Shown: one piece after another, positions 55,238 through 64,000 of the stretch | Numbering within the stretch: position 1 is the first letter of the stretch | Layout: every line of letters starts with the position of its first letter | Source: Vogesella sp. XCS3 | GTDB lineage: Bacteria; Pseudomonadota; Gammaproteobacteria; Burkholderiales; Chromobacteriaceae | Assembly (NCBI RefSeq): GCF_020616155.1 | Contig: NZ_CP085530.1 | Coordinates: 1,177,501 to 1,241,500 of the forward strand | Reading direction: 5' to 3' | Length of the DNA: 64,000 bases | Program-made: the position numbers and the translations under genes | The notes under the pieces: model-generated | The model's input: the letters and a program-made list of their open reading frames with translations, nothing else | What the model was told of the DNA's origin: nothing | Databases searched by the model: none

Positions 55238-56017
55238 TTAAAGCTGCGTCAGTCTTTGCAACATTTCATCAGAAGTCTTGATGGCACGGGAGTTCATTTC
55301 GTAGGCGCGCTGCGCCTGAATCATGCTCACCAACTCTTCCGCCACGTTTACGTTCGACTCTTCCAGAAAGCCGGATTTCACTTTACCAAAGCCCAGCAAA
55401 CCACCCGTGCCGGTTACCGCCGCACCGGAGGCCGCTGTTTCCAGATACAAGTTACCGCCAATCGCATCCAGCCCCGCCGGGTTGATAAAGTCGGACAACT
55501 CCAGCTGGCCTGCCTGGGTACGCTCGGTAGCGCCTGGTGCCAGATAAGACACTGCACCGTCTTCAGAAACCTGGTAGGCGGTACCATCGGGCACCGTAAT
55601 TTCCGGCTGCACCGGGTAGCCTTCTGCTGTCTCCAAGCGCCCTGTAGCACCACGCTGAAACTGGCCATTACGCGTGTAGGCCGTCTGGCCGTCCGGCGTT
55701 TGTACCTTGAAGAAACCACGACCATTTACAGCCAGGTCAAATACATTACCAGTGGTACTCAGGCCACCCTCGGTATGCACACGAGCAGTCGCCATGGGTG
55801 CAGCACCCAGACCCACGGTCAAGCCAGTTGGCAATGTCTCACCGGTTTGAAGACGCGAGCCTGGCGTGCGCAGAGTCTGATACATCAAATCTTCAAAAAC
55901 GGCAGCGCTACGCTTGAAACCTTTGGTTCCTACGTTAGCCAGGTTATTGGAAATCACATCCAGGCGAAACTGGCTGGATTCCATCCCTGACTTGGCCGTA
56001 TAAAGCGAACGCATCAT
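55238..56017 (-). CDS. flgG: Flagellar distal rod protein FlgG
   Basis: 259-aa distal rod protein. N-terminal rod signature LYTAKSGMESSQFRLDVISN then NLANVGTKGFKRS. The C-terminal helix is EESNVNVAEELVSMIQAQRA then YEMNSRAIKTSDEMLQRL. It has the Gly-rich insertion characteristic of FlgG (about residues 45-75). Two ATGs overlap at the start (MMRSLY). 31 bases after flgF, 13 before flgH. Confidence 0.97.
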   Translation of the reverse strand: MMRSLYTAKSGMESSQFRLDVISNNLANVGTKGFKRSAAVFEDLMYQTLRTPGSRLQTGETLPTGLTVGLGAAPMATARVHTEGGLSTTGNVFDLAVNGRGFFKVQTPDGQTAYTRNGQFQRGATGRLETAEGYPVQPEITVPDGTAYQVSEDGAVSYLAPGATERTQAGQLELSDFINPAGLDAIGGNLYLETAASGAAVTGTGGLLGFGKVKSGFLEESNVNVAEELVSMIQAQRAYEMNSRAIKTSDEMLQRLTQL

Positions 56018-56048
56018 AATTAATTACCTACCCGGTGTCGTTTTTTAT

Positions 56049-56783
56049 TTAGCCAACAGTCAATATCTGCGTTGCCTGCTTGCCATTTTGCTCTGCATTT
56101 TGCATCAATTTTACACTAAGATCGTAATGTTTTGCATGGCTAATCATCTGAACCAGGCTATCTACCGCATTAACATTACTACCTTCCAGATAGCCGGCCT
56201 TTACCTTTACCACCGGGTCGGCATCTGCATCTTGACCGCTATTCAGACGAAACAAACCATCTTCGCCTTTATATACTTCGTTTGCCGCCGGATTAACCAG
56301 CTTCAGCTTACCGATTTCTTGCGGCTGCCCGCCATTTGCAGGAATGGCAAATAAAGTGCCATCTTGCCGCAAATCCGGCAACGAGCCTTCTGGCATCACC
56401 AGCTGGCCACCATCACTAGCAATAGCCATGCCAGTTCTAGTACGCAAAACACCGCCCGAATCCAGCAGAAAACCGCCATCCCGGGTATACGCTTCACCAC
56501 CATTTGGCGCCTCAACGGCAAAAAAACCCGGACCGGCAATGGCAAAATCGAAATTATTGCCGGTCAGCTGCATCGCCCCCTGGGACAAATCATGCCCAAC
56601 GGTATTGTCTACCTGGTATATACGGGTAGGCGCACCGTCGCCAACAACTGGCAAAGCACGAAATGCGTTCAATTCTGCCTTGAAGCCGGTAGTGTGAATA
56701 TTGGCCAGATTATTTGCCGTCGTAGCCTGCTGCAGCTCTACGTGCTTGGCACTGGTCATGGCCAGGTAAATCATCTTGTCCAT
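56049..56783 (-). CDS. flgF: Flagellar proximal rod protein FlgF
   Basis: 244-aa rod protein. MDKMIYLAMTSAKHVELQQA then TTANNLANIHTTGFKAELNA is the rod-protein N-terminus. The C-terminus GSNVNAVDSLVQMISHAKHY holds the paired helix. FlgF is preferred over FlgG because it is shorter and lacks the FlgG-specific insertion, and by position. 23 bases after flgE. Confidence 0.96.
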   Translation of the reverse strand: MDKMIYLAMTSAKHVELQQATTANNLANIHTTGFKAELNAFRALPVVGDGAPTRIYQVDNTVGHDLSQGAMQLTGNNFDFAIAGPGFFAVEAPNGGEAYTRDGGFLLDSGGVLRTRTGMAIASDGGQLVMPEGSLPDLRQDGTLFAIPANGGQPQEIGKLKLVNPAANEVYKGEDGLFRLNSGQDADADPVVKVKAGYLEGSNVNAVDSLVQMISHAKHYDLSVKLMQNAEQNGKQATQILTVG

Positions 56784-56806
56784 ATCACACTACCTATTCA
56801 GATTAA

Positions 56807-58093
56807 TTAGCGCAGGTTCAGCAAGGTCTGCAGGATGGCGTCCTGCGTTTTAATGGTTTGTGCGTTGGCCTGGTAAAAACGCTGCGCCACAATCATGTTA
56901 ATTAGCTCGGCAGTGGTATCTGCGTTGGACTCTTCAATGGCGGACGATTGCAACTTACCGAAGCTACCCTCACCCGGGAAACCCGGCTTGGCATCACCCG
57001 ATGCTGCGGTCACTGCCCAGTTATTCTCACCGTTAGGCTGCAGACCCTGGGCATTATCGAAAGTATACAAACGGACGCGCCCCACACTTTGCGCCTGCCC
57101 GTTGGAGTACTTGGCAATGATGTTGCCATCATCCGCCGTCTCCACCCCTACCAGCTCACCCTTGGCGTTACCATCTACTTTGGCCTTGGCGACAGTAAAG
57201 CTACCGGAATACTGGGTAGTACCAGCAAGGTTCACCACAATACCGGCATCACCCAGCTGGTTTGGCTGGCCAGGTACAGGCAGGTTGGCCGCAGCAGCGC
57301 CACCGGGCACCGTAAAGGAGAATGGCGCGGTCAGCTTGCCGTCTGCAGTAAACGATACCGAGCCCACGTTTTGCACGGCATTGTTATTGAGCTTGTAGGA
57401 AACGTTCCAGGTATTGTTAACGGCTGGCGGCGTACCTGCCACAGCCTGGCGCTGGAAATACAGGGATACGGTGTGTGCACTACCCACCTTGTCATAAACA
57501 CGCATACTGGTGGTGAAGTTGTAGGTAGTCGCGTCGGTAGGCGTAATCGCCGGCGCAGGCGCTTTCAGCGCAGCAGGGGATGCGGTGTAGTCGATCAGCG
57601 GCGACTTCTGGTCGGCATCCAGGTTGAACTGCCAATCCAGCGCAGTAGACGGCGTACCCGGCAGACCCGCGCGATCGATTTTGATCGGCGCATCATCACC
57701 ACCGCCAACAGGCTCACCCACCAGGAAGTTACCGTTGTTGACGAAGTAACCATCCTTATCCAGCTTGAACTGGCCGTTGCGGGTAAAGAAGGTGGATGTG
57801 GCAGTCGGGTCGCTCCACAGCTTGAAGAAGCCAGCACCCGAGATCGCCATATCCAGCGGGTTTTTGGTAGCCGTAATGTTGCCTTGCTGGAATTGCTGCG
57901 CCACCTTGATGGTTTGCGAACCGATACCGGACTCGGTATCGCTCACGCCATACAGGCTTGTCGCGTACAGGTCGGAAAATTCGGCACGGGACGATTTGAA
58001 ACCCACAGTACTGGCGTTGGAAACGTTGTTACCGATCACATCCAGTTGTTTGGCTGCGGCATTGAGACCACTCAAACCTTGCTGAAAACTCAT
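56807..58093 (-). CDS. flgE: Flagellar hook protein FlgE
   Basis: 428-aa hook subunit. N-terminal MSFQQGLSGLNAAAKQLDVI then GNNVSNASTVGFKSSRAEFS. C-terminal ESNADTTAELINMIVAQRFY then QANAQTIKTQDAILQTLLNL. The middle (about 150-340) is the exposed D1-D2 region. 29 bases after flgD. One 12-mer copy at 57282-57293 encodes the AAAAN-type stretch. Confidence 0.97.
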   Translation of the reverse strand: MSFQQGLSGLNAAAKQLDVIGNNVSNASTVGFKSSRAEFSDLYATSLYGVSDTESGIGSQTIKVAQQFQQGNITATKNPLDMAISGAGFFKLWSDPTATSTFFTRNGQFKLDKDGYFVNNGNFLVGEPVGGGDDAPIKIDRAGLPGTPSTALDWQFNLDADQKSPLIDYTASPAALKAPAPAITPTDATTYNFTTSMRVYDKVGSAHTVSLYFQRQAVAGTPPAVNNTWNVSYKLNNNAVQNVGSVSFTADGKLTAPFSFTVPGGAAAANLPVPGQPNQLGDAGIVVNLAGTTQYSGSFTVAKAKVDGNAKGELVGVETADDGNIIAKYSNGQAQSVGRVRLYTFDNAQGLQPNGENNWAVTAASGDAKPGFPGEGSFGKLQSSAIEESNADTTAELINMIVAQRFYQANAQTIKTQDAILQTLLNLR

Positions 58094-58122
58094 GATTCTC
58101 TCCTAAACTCTCACACCGCAAA

Positions 58123-58800
58123 TCAAAGGATCTGACTGATCTTGCTTACCGGCAAACGCTCACCGGTAGACACCACAAACATCGGTACGCCTTTTTCCCA
58201 CGCTACGCTGGTCACTTTGGTTGGCGCCATCATGGTGGCATCTACCGCCGTACCATCTGCCGTCGCTTCCACTTTGAAGCTGTATTCGCCGTTAGCCTGG
58301 GTCGTACCATCCGAACCCTTGCCATCCCAGCTAAAGACAAACTGACCCTGCTTCTGCGGCCCCATCTCGAAGCTATCGACTACGGCACCACTGCTATTGG
58401 TAACAGTCACCACTACCTGGCTGGCCGGCTTGGAAAACTCGATCGTACCAACAGCCTTGCCATCAGTAAGCGTCAGCTTGCTATTAGGGCTGAGTACCTG
58501 ACGACCAATCAGCATGGTAGCCAGCAGCGACTGGCTGGCCGCCTGGCTCTCGGTCATGCTTTTTACCGCTGCGTTCACACTTTCCAGGCCGCTTACCGTG
58601 CTGATCTGCGCCATCTGGCTGGTCATCTGGCTGTTATCCATCGGGTTCATCGGGTCTTGCGCCCGCAGTTGCGTGGTCAGCAGCGTCAGAAAGCGGTTCT
58701 GGATTTCAGCCGAAGAGTTACCGGTGGACGTATTACCGGTGGCTGCGGTCGGGTTCAGCGAGCTGTAATCGAAATTGGTCGATGCAATACTGGTAGCCAT
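58123..58800 (-). CDS. flgD: Flagellar hook-cap protein FlgD
   Basis: 225-aa scaffold for hook assembly. The conserved N-terminal segment RFLTLLTTQLRAQDPMNPMD then NSQMTSQMAQISTVSGLESV is the cap signature. The C-terminal FnIII/Tudor-like domain follows (GQFVFSWDGKGSDGTTQANG then EYSFKVEATADG). 16 bases after flgC. Confidence 0.95.
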   Translation of the reverse strand: MATSIASTNFDYSSLNPTAATGNTSTGNSSAEIQNRFLTLLTTQLRAQDPMNPMDNSQMTSQMAQISTVSGLESVNAAVKSMTESQAASQSLLATMLIGRQVLSPNSKLTLTDGKAVGTIEFSKPASQVVVTVTNSSGAVVDSFEMGPQKQGQFVFSWDGKGSDGTTQANGEYSFKVEATADGTAVDATMMAPTKVTSVAWEKGVPMFVVSTGERLPVSKISQIL

Positions 58801-58816
58801 GATCTAGTTCCTCGCC

Positions 58817-59227
58817 TTACTGACCCAACTGCAGGGTTTTCTGCAGCATGGTTTTGGCAGCATTCACAATTTCCACGTTGGTCTGATAAGAGCGCGATGC
58901 CGAAATCATGTCGGCCATCTCCTCTACCGGGTTCACGTTCGGCATGCGCACATAGCCTTTGTCATCCGCCAGCGGGTGGCCTGGCTGGTACTTCATGCGA
59001 AACGGCGAGGTGTCTTCTGCCACGGCTGTAACACGCACACCAGCTACCTGGGGGGCATTGGCGCTTACCGGCACCGCCGTAAACACGGCATGGCGCGCAC
59101 GGTAAGGCTCACCAGTAGACGATGCCGTGCTTTCGGCGTTGGCAATATTGCTGGCTACCAGGTTCAGGCGCATGGACTGCGCGGTCAGTGCCGAGCCGGC
59201 AATATTGAACACATTAGATAGCGACAT
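58817..59227 (-). CDS. flgC: Flagellar proximal rod protein FlgC
   Basis: 136-aa rod protein. MSLSNVFNIAGSALTAQSMR then LNLVASNIANAESTASSTGE, with the C-terminal NPVEEMADMISASRSYQTNV, all as in the family. Two bases after flgB, so translationally coupled. Confidence 0.96.
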   Translation of the reverse strand: MSLSNVFNIAGSALTAQSMRLNLVASNIANAESTASSTGEPYRARHAVFTAVPVSANAPQVAGVRVTAVAEDTSPFRMKYQPGHPLADDKGYVRMPNVNPVEEMADMISASRSYQTNVEIVNAAKTMLQKTLQLGQ

Positions 59228-59229
59228 GA

Positions 59230-59640
59230 TTACTGGCCTCCTTTGATGGCTTCCATCAGACCGCTGATGCGCTTGTTCAGGAAAGTCAGCGTGGACTGAT
59301 ATTTCATGGCGTTATCGGTAAAAGCCGAGCGCTCCACATCCATATCCACGGTGTTGCCATCCAGGCTGCGCTGTACCGCACTGCGGTGCTGCAAGCCACC
59401 TTCTACCGCACGGCTACCCATGGCAGCCATATGGCGATTATCGGTTTGCGCCAAGGCCACACCGCGAGCCTGCTGCGCGGCGGTCTGGCTTTTCAGTGCC
59501 TTGCCGAAGTCAAAGTCCACCGCCTTGTAGCCAGGGGTATCGGCGTTAGCGATATTGCTGGCAATGACTTCTGCCCGCGCCGCGCGCAGATCCAGCGAAC
59601 GCTGGAGGAAGTCTAGGTGGGAAGAGATTTTGTTCAGCAT
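59230..59640 (-). CDS. flgB: Flagellar proximal rod protein FlgB
   Basis: 136-aa rod protein at the start of the operon. LQRSLDLRAARAEVIASNIA then NADTPGYKAVDFDFGKAL is the FlgB N-terminus; the C-terminus ends NKRISGLMEAIKGG. AAGGAA lies upstream. The sigma-54 promoter at 59670-59685 gives a leader of about 19 bases. Confidence 0.96.
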   Translation of the reverse strand: MLNKISSHLDFLQRSLDLRAARAEVIASNIANADTPGYKAVDFDFGKALKSQTAAQQARGVALAQTDNRHMAAMGSRAVEGGLQHRSAVQRSLDGNTVDMDVERSAFTDNAMKYQSTLTFLNKRISGLMEAIKGGQ

Positions 59641-59669
59641 GGCTATGTTTCCTTGAGTCAGCCCTTTTC

Positions 59670-59685
59670 AGCACAAAGCGTGCCA
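59670..59685 (-). promoter_or_regulatory. Sigma-54 promoter of flgBCDEFGHI
   Basis: Minus strand reads TGGCACGCTTTGTGCT: a perfect -24 half (TGGCACG) and a -12 half TGC with exact spacing to the sigma-54 consensus TGGCACG-N4-TTGCW (one mismatch). Confidence 0.85.
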
Positions 59686-59790
59686 GCTTTTTTTAGTCAA
59701 AAGCCTCAAGAAAACCGGCTTGCTGCCGATTGGCAGCCCTTCCCCGCCAGCCAAGCGGCAAAACCTGCGGCAATTATTGCCGCACCATGC

Positions 59791-59812
59791 AAAACGCCGC
59801 CCGCAGGCGGCG
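59791..59812 (-). terminator. Terminator of the OsmC gene
   Basis: CGCCGCC / GGCGGCG (59795-59801 and 59806-59812) followed by TTTT on the minus strand. Confidence 0.8.
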
Positions 59813-59835
59813 CTTGTACCGGCACAACAAGCCAC

Positions 59836-60255
59836 TCAATCGTCTTCGCGAATCTCGAAGTCGTGGCTGATATCTGCTGTTTTGCCCAGCATGATGGAAG
59901 CCGAGCAGTACTTTTCGGCAGACAGGCTGATGGCGCGCGCCACTACGTCCGCCTTCAGGCTGCGGCCAACTACCACAAAGTGGAAGTGAATCTTGGTAAA
60001 CACTTTCGGGTCGGTATCGGCACGCTCGGCATCCATCTCTACCCAGCAGTCACGCACGTCCTGGCGCGATTTTTTCAGGATGGACAATACGTCGTAGCTG
60101 GTGCAGCCAGCCGTGCCCAGCAACAGCAGCTCCATCGGGCGTGGGCCCAGGTTGCGGCCACCACCTTCAGGCGCGCCGTCCATCACCACGGCGTGGCCAC
60201 TGCCAGTTTCACCCATGAAACACACGCCATCCACCCACTTCAGTCTTGCCTTCAT
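59836..60255 (-). CDS. OsmC family peroxiredoxin-like protein
   Basis: 139-aa protein of the OsmC/YhfA group, which reduces organic hydroperoxides through two cysteines. The first Cys is in LLLGTAGCTSYDVLSIL and the second in SAEKYCSASIMLGKTA. PRPMELLLLG precedes the first, as in YhfA-like members. Start MKARLKWVDGVCF at 60255 has GGAGAG upstream; a longer in-frame start at 60312 lacks a ribosome site. Divergent from tsaD; upstream of the flg operon in the same orientation but separated by a terminator. Confidence 0.88.
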   Translation of the reverse strand: MKARLKWVDGVCFMGETGSGHAVVMDGAPEGGGRNLGPRPMELLLLGTAGCTSYDVLSILKKSRQDVRDCWVEMDAERADTDPKVFTKIHFHFVVVGRSLKADVVARAISLSAEKYCSASIMLGKTADISHDFEIREDD

Positions 60256-60361
60256 GCTTGCTCTCCGATTGAAACAGGGCATCAGCCTAACATCGCCGAT
60301 TTGGGCGGACAAAGAATCACCGGTAAAATGAAAAGATTATTTAGTTTTGAAGCGCACACAC

Positions 60362-61387
60362 ATGCTTGTTCTTGGTATCGAATCGTCCTGTGACGAAACC
60401 GGCGTCGCCCTGTACGACACCGAACGCGGCCTGATTGCCGACCAGCTGCACTCCCAGATGGCCATGCACGCCGAATACGGTGGCGTGGTGCCCGAGCTGG
60501 CCAGCCGCGACCATATCCGCCGCGTACGCCCGCTTACCGACGCCTGCCTGGCCGAAGCCGGGGTGAGCTTGCAGGACATCGACGCCATTGCCTACACCCA
60601 GGGCCCCGGCCTGGGGGGTGCGCTACTGGTGGGTGCCAGCTATGCCAACGCACTGGCCTACGGCCTGGGCAAGCCAGTGATTGCCGTGCACCATCTGGAA
60701 GGCCACCTGCTATCGCCACTACTGGCCGAACCGCGCCCGGACTTCCCCTTCCTGGCACTGCTGGTCTCCGGCGGCCACACGCAGATCATGGCGGTACGCG
60801 GCGTGGGCCAGTACGAGATTCTGGGCGAAACGCTGGACGACGCCGCCGGCGAAGCGTTCGATAAAACCGCCAAACTGCTGGGCCTGCCCTACCCCGGCGG
60901 CCCGCTACTGTCGCGCCTGGCCGAAGAAGGTGATCCGGCACGCTTCGAGCTGCCGCGCCCCATGCTGCACTCGGCCAACCTGGACATGAGCTTCTCCGGC
61001 CTGAAAACCGCCGTGCTGATGCTGAGCAAACAGGTGGAAGCCGAGCACGGCAGCATTGATGAGCAAGCACGCAAAGACATCTGCCGCGCTTTCCAGGAAG
61101 CCATCGTCGAGGTGCTGGTGAGCAAGTGCATCAAGGCGCTGAAGCAAACCGGCATGCAGCGCATCGTGGTTGCAGGTGGCGTAGGCGCCAACAAGCAGCT
61201 GCGCGCCGCGCTGGACGACGCCACCCGCCGCCGCAAATACCAGGTGTTCTACCCACCACTGAAGCTGTGCACCGACAACGGTGCCATGATCGCCTTTGCC
61301 GGCGCCATGCGCCTGAAATACGCCACGCCAGCCGGCGGCTTTACGGTGAAACCACGCTGGGAGCTTTCCAGCCTGCCCGCCGTATAA
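60362..61387 (+). CDS. tsaD: tRNA threonylcarbamoyladenosine transferase TsaD
   Basis: 341-aa ATPase-fold subunit that transfers threonylcarbamoyl to A37 of ANN-reading tRNAs, with TsaB and TsaE. Signature [20 protein letters not shown] at the N-terminus. The metal-binding [24 protein letters not shown], and the phosphate loops [18 protein letters not shown] and [12 protein letters not shown] follow. I start at 60362 by alignment with the family (E. coli 337 aa); an ATG five codons upstream (60347) is also in frame. A 12-mer copy lies after the stop. Confidence 0.97.
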   Translation: MLVLGIESSCDETGVALYDTERGLIADQLHSQMAMHAEYGGVVPELASRDHIRRVRPLTDACLAEAGVSLQDIDAIAYTQGPGLGGALLVGASYANALAYGLGKPVIAVHHLEGHLLSPLLAEPRPDFPFLALLVSGGHTQIMAVRGVGQYEILGETLDDAAGEAFDKTAKLLGLPYPGGPLLSRLAEEGDPARFELPRPMLHSANLDMSFSGLKTAVLMLSKQVEAEHGSIDEQARKDICRAFQEAIVEVLVSKCIKALKQTGMQRIVVAGGVGANKQLRAALDDATRRRKYQVFYPPLKLCTDNGAMIAFAGAMRLKYATPAGGFTVKPRWELSSLPAV

Positions 61388-61454
61388 CCCCTCACGCTAC
61401 CACACGCACTGCTGGCACCGTGCCGGCAGCGCGTGCGGCCAACCTTAAGCCAAC

Positions 61455-63368
61455 ATGATCCAGCTAAAAAACCTTACCCTGCGCCGTGGCCTGAAAGAAC
61501 TGCTGCTGACGGCCAACCTCACCATCAACCCCGGCAACAAGGCCGGCATTGTCGGCGCCAACGGCGCCGGCAAATCCAGCCTGTTCGCGCTACTGAAGGG
61601 CGAGCTGCACGCCGATAGCGGCGACGCCATCGTACCGCCACACTGGACCCTGGCCCACGTGGCGCAGGAAACCCCGGCGCTGGCGCAATCGGCGCTGGAT
61701 TACGTGCTGGACGGCGATGCCGAGCTGCGCAGCCTGCAGCACAAGTTGGCCGCAGCTGAGGCCAGCGGCGACGGCCACGCCATCGGCAGCCTGCACGGCG
61801 AGCTGGACCGCATCGGCGGCTACGCCGCGCCATCACGCGCCGCCAAGCTACTGAACGGCCTGGGCTTTGCCCCCGACAGCCACCAACGCCCGGTGTCTAC
61901 CTTCTCGGGCGGCTGGCGCATGCGCCTGAACCTGGCGCAGGCACTGATGTGCCGCTCCGACCTGCTGCTGCTGGACGAACCGACCAACCACCTGGACCTG
62001 GAAACGGTGCTGTGGCTGGAAGACTGGCTGAAAGCCTACGAGGGCACGCTACTGGTGATCTCCCACGACCGCGACTTCCTCGACAGCATCACCAGCCACA
62101 TCGTGGACGTATCCAGCCAGAGCCTCACCCTCTACACCGGCAACTACAGCCAGTTCGAGGTGATGCGCGCCGAGAAGCTATCGCGCCAGCAAGGCGACTA
62201 CGAGAAGCAACAGCGCCAAATCGCGCATCTGGAATCGTTCATCACCCGCTTCAAGGCCAAGGCCAGCAAGGCGCGCCAGGCGCAAAGCCGCGTCAAGGCG
62301 CTGGAAAAACTGGAACGCATCGCGCCGGCACACGTGGCCTCGCCGTTCGACTTCCATTTCGATACGCCGGACAACCTGCCCAACCCGCTGCTGCGGCTGG
62401 ATGCGGCCAACGTGGGCTATGGCAGCACCACCATCCTGCACCGCCTGGCGGTGTCGGTAGAGGCCGGTAGCCGTATCGGCCTGCTGGGGGTAAACGGCGC
62501 CGGCAAATCCACGCTGGTGAAACTGCTAGCTGGCGAGCTGCCGCCACAAAGCGGCGAGCTGATCTGCGCGCAAACGCTGAAGATCGGCTACTTTGCCCAG
62601 CACCAGCTGGATACGCTGCGCCCGGACGAATCCCCGCTGCGCCACATGCAGCGCCTCGCCCCCGAGGTGCGCGAGCAGGAGCTGCGCACCTTCCTCGGCG
62701 GCTTCAACTTCCGTGGCGATATGGTTAGCGACCCGGTGGGCCCGATGTCCGGCGGCGAGAAATCACGGCTGGCACTGGCGATGATCGTGTGGCAAAAGCC
62801 CAACCTGCTGCTGCTGGATGAACCGACCAACCACCTGGACCTGGAAATGCGCCACGCACTGACGCTGGCGCTGCAGGATTTTGGCGGTGCGCTGGTAGTG
62901 GTGTCGCATGATCGCTCCTTGCTGGAGTCCACCACCGACGTGTTCTGGCTGGTGGCCGACGGCACGGTGCAGCCGTTTGACGGCGACCTGGAAGACTACC
63001 GCCAGTGGCGCCTGGCGCAGCTGGCCGAGGCCAACCGCCCGTCCAGCGGCGATGCACAAGCCGTGAACCGCAAAGACCAGAAGCGCCAGGAGGCCGAGGC
63101 ACGGCAGAAGTTGGCCGCAGCCAAGAAGCCGCTGCTGGCCAAGCTGGGCAAGCTAGAAAAATCGCTGGAAACGCTAGGCAAGGAAAAAGCCGGACTGGAC
63201 GCCTTCTTGTCCAGTGAAGACGCCTACAGCGACGCCAACAAGGCCAAGCTCACCGACAGCATCCGCCGCCAGGGCGAGGTGGCCAGCCAACTGGAAAGCG
63301 TGGAAGAAGACTGGATGCTGCTGCAAGAAGAGCTCGAAGCCGTAGAGCGCGAGCACGCTGCGAGCTAA
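61455..63368 (+). CDS. yheS: ABC-F ATPase YheS
   Basis: 637-aa twin-ATPase protein of the ABC-F family, with no membrane part; relatives bind the ribosomal E site. Walker A GANGAGKSSLFALLKGEL and GVNGAGKSTLVKLLAGEL. Signature motifs STFSGGWRMRLNLAQAL and PMSGGEKSRLALAMIV. Walker B LLLLDEPTNHLDLE in both halves. The linker between domains (YEKQQRQIAHLESFITRFKA) is the P-site tRNA-interacting coil. The C-terminus has a coiled coil (ARQKLAAAKKPLLAKLGKLE). Same length and order as E. coli YheS. Two core 9-mers of the dispersed repeat lie inside. Confidence 0.93.
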   Translation: MIQLKNLTLRRGLKELLLTANLTINPGNKAGIVGANGAGKSSLFALLKGELHADSGDAIVPPHWTLAHVAQETPALAQSALDYVLDGDAELRSLQHKLAAAEASGDGHAIGSLHGELDRIGGYAAPSRAAKLLNGLGFAPDSHQRPVSTFSGGWRMRLNLAQALMCRSDLLLLDEPTNHLDLETVLWLEDWLKAYEGTLLVISHDRDFLDSITSHIVDVSSQSLTLYTGNYSQFEVMRAEKLSRQQGDYEKQQRQIAHLESFITRFKAKASKARQAQSRVKALEKLERIAPAHVASPFDFHFDTPDNLPNPLLRLDAANVGYGSTTILHRLAVSVEAGSRIGLLGVNGAGKSTLVKLLAGELPPQSGELICAQTLKIGYFAQHQLDTLRPDESPLRHMQRLAPEVREQELRTFLGGFNFRGDMVSDPVGPMSGGEKSRLALAMIVWQKPNLLLLDEPTNHLDLEMRHALTLALQDFGGALVVVSHDRSLLESTTDVFWLVADGTVQPFDGDLEDYRQWRLAQLAEANRPSSGDAQAVNRKDQKRQEAEARQKLAAAKKPLLAKLGKLEKSLETLGKEKAGLDAFLSSEDAYSDANKAKLTDSIRRQGEVASQLESVEEDWMLLQEELEAVEREHAAS

Positions 63369-63393
63369 GGCGTCGCCACAGCGCCAGATGACA

Positions 63394-63424
63394 AAAGCCC
63401 TTGCCGTGATGGCAAGGGCTTTTT
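63394..63424. terminator. Bidirectional terminator between yheS and the HAD gene
   Basis: AAGCCCTTGCC / GGCAAGGGCTT with flanking A- and T-runs, loop GTGAT. Confidence 0.92.
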
Positions 63425-63475
63425 GTTGTCAGCCACGCCACAGCGCGGCGTGCGGCCAACCTTGGGCAACCTGCA

Positions 63476-64000
63476 TCAAAACCAGCGCGCCAATGCCTGT
63501 GCCACCGCGGCATCGCGGTGATCGCCGATTACCGGCGCCTGCGGCACCCGCTGCCGCAGCGCCGCACTGGCGTTAGCCATAATGTGCGGGTGGCCCACCA
63601 GCGCCAGCATCTCGGCATCGTTCAGTGCGTCGCCAAAGGCGGCACAATCGGCCGGGTCGATATCCAGTTGCTGCAATACATTCAGCAAAGCACTGCCTTT
63701 GCTCACACCGGGTGCCATGGCCTCCAGATAGCAGTCTTGCGAGTAGGTCAGCGCCAGCTGGCCTTCAAAGCGGTACAGGATATCGGCTTCGATGCGCGCC
63801 AGCAGCGCCGGCTCGCCGCAGTAAACAATCTTGGCCACATCGCGGCCGTGGTAGTCGGCCAGGCTGTCCAGCTGCTCGGCCGCCTGCGCGTACCAGTCCA
63901 GACCGCCGCCGTGATAACGGCAAGCCAGACGGCGATCATCCAGATACAAGGCCATCTCCGCACCCATGGCCAGCTCGGGCTGTACCAGTTTTTGTACCAG
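63476..64000 (-). CDS. HAD-IIB (Cof-type) sugar-phosphatase, N-terminus beyond window
   Basis: Minus-strand frame open to the right edge (175 codons visible). It contains the cap-domain end (DCYLEAMAPGVSKGSAL) with the motif III lysine (VSKGSAL). The motif IV aspartates follow: DPADCAAFGDALNDAEMLAL (GDxxND). The C-terminal HPHIMANASAALRQRVPQAP is typical of the Cof family. Motif I is outside the window. Substrate unknown; sugar phosphates or FMN-like compounds are usual in this family. A 12-mer copy (63451-63462) lies just past the stop. Confidence 0.82.
   Translation of the reverse strand: MVQKLVQPELAMGAEMALYLDDRRLACRYHGGGLDWYAQAAEQLDSLADYHGRDVAKIVYCGEPALLARIEADILYRFEGQLALTYSQDCYLEAMAPGVSKGSALLNVLQQLDIDPADCAAFGDALNDAEMLALVGHPHIMANASAALRQRVPQAPVIGDHRDAAVAQALARWF

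Overview
The window looks like chromosome of a free-living, flagellated betaproteobacterium of the order Neisseriales, most likely family Chromobacteriaceae (a Vogesella/Chromobacterium-type organism). This rests on high G+C, the lolA-rarA-serS order, a Gcr/SpecificRecomb membrane protein, a one-piece flgB-to-flgL cluster and a very abundant Neisseria-style 12-base dispersed repeat. Genus is an inference; no rRNA is present.

Layout. 1-6050: sensing. A membrane sensor cut by the left edge, the DctB/DctD C4-dicarboxylate two-component pair, and a soluble zinc-binding (CZB) chemoreceptor. 6099-16097: mostly single housekeeping or poorly characterised genes (YkgJ-type Cys cluster, glycine-zipper protein, MFS exporter, aromatic aminotransferase, GNAT, HutD, DUF1289-CWC fusion, DUF1045, a large B12-type radical SAM protein, a CHMI-type tautomerase, DUF2087, uridine phosphorylase). 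16371-28933: stress and RNA modification (ahpC, ahpF, clpB with a clear heat-shock promoter, mnmC), plus Gcr, a thioesterase and thymidine kinase. 28952-32067: a scarred accessory patch between two 228-base direct repeats of the adenosine/adenine deaminase 3' end. It holds a frameshifted gspG fragment, a tiny exported ORF, an IS5-family element without target duplication, and an RHS core fragment with two amber codons. 31914-38608: intact deaminase, two identical tRNA-Ser(GGA) genes with promoter and terminator, nadE, and lolA-rarA-serS. 38623-48659: c-di-GMP genes (CBS-PAS-GGDEF-EAL; two tandem HD-GYP paralogues that lost the HD pair), a DUF5610-like protein and hrpA. 48720-59685: rluF-like gene, then flgBCDEFGHI and flgJKL on the minus strand, each unit with its own sigma-54 promoter. 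59791-64000: OsmC, tsaD, ABC-F yheS and a HAD hydrolase cut by the right edge.

The main discovery candidate is not a gene. The 12-mer 5'-RGGTTGGCCGCA-3' occurs about 32 times (19 forward, 13 reverse, counted by eye), where base composition predicts roughly 0.1. It is concentrated between genes, often as inverted pairs that form or adjoin transcription terminators, and is absent from the IS and RHS DNA. This is how DNA uptake sequences (DUS) behave in Neisseria, but the motif does not match the Neisseriaceae dialects I know. It may be the uptake signal of a self-selective transformation system in this lineage.
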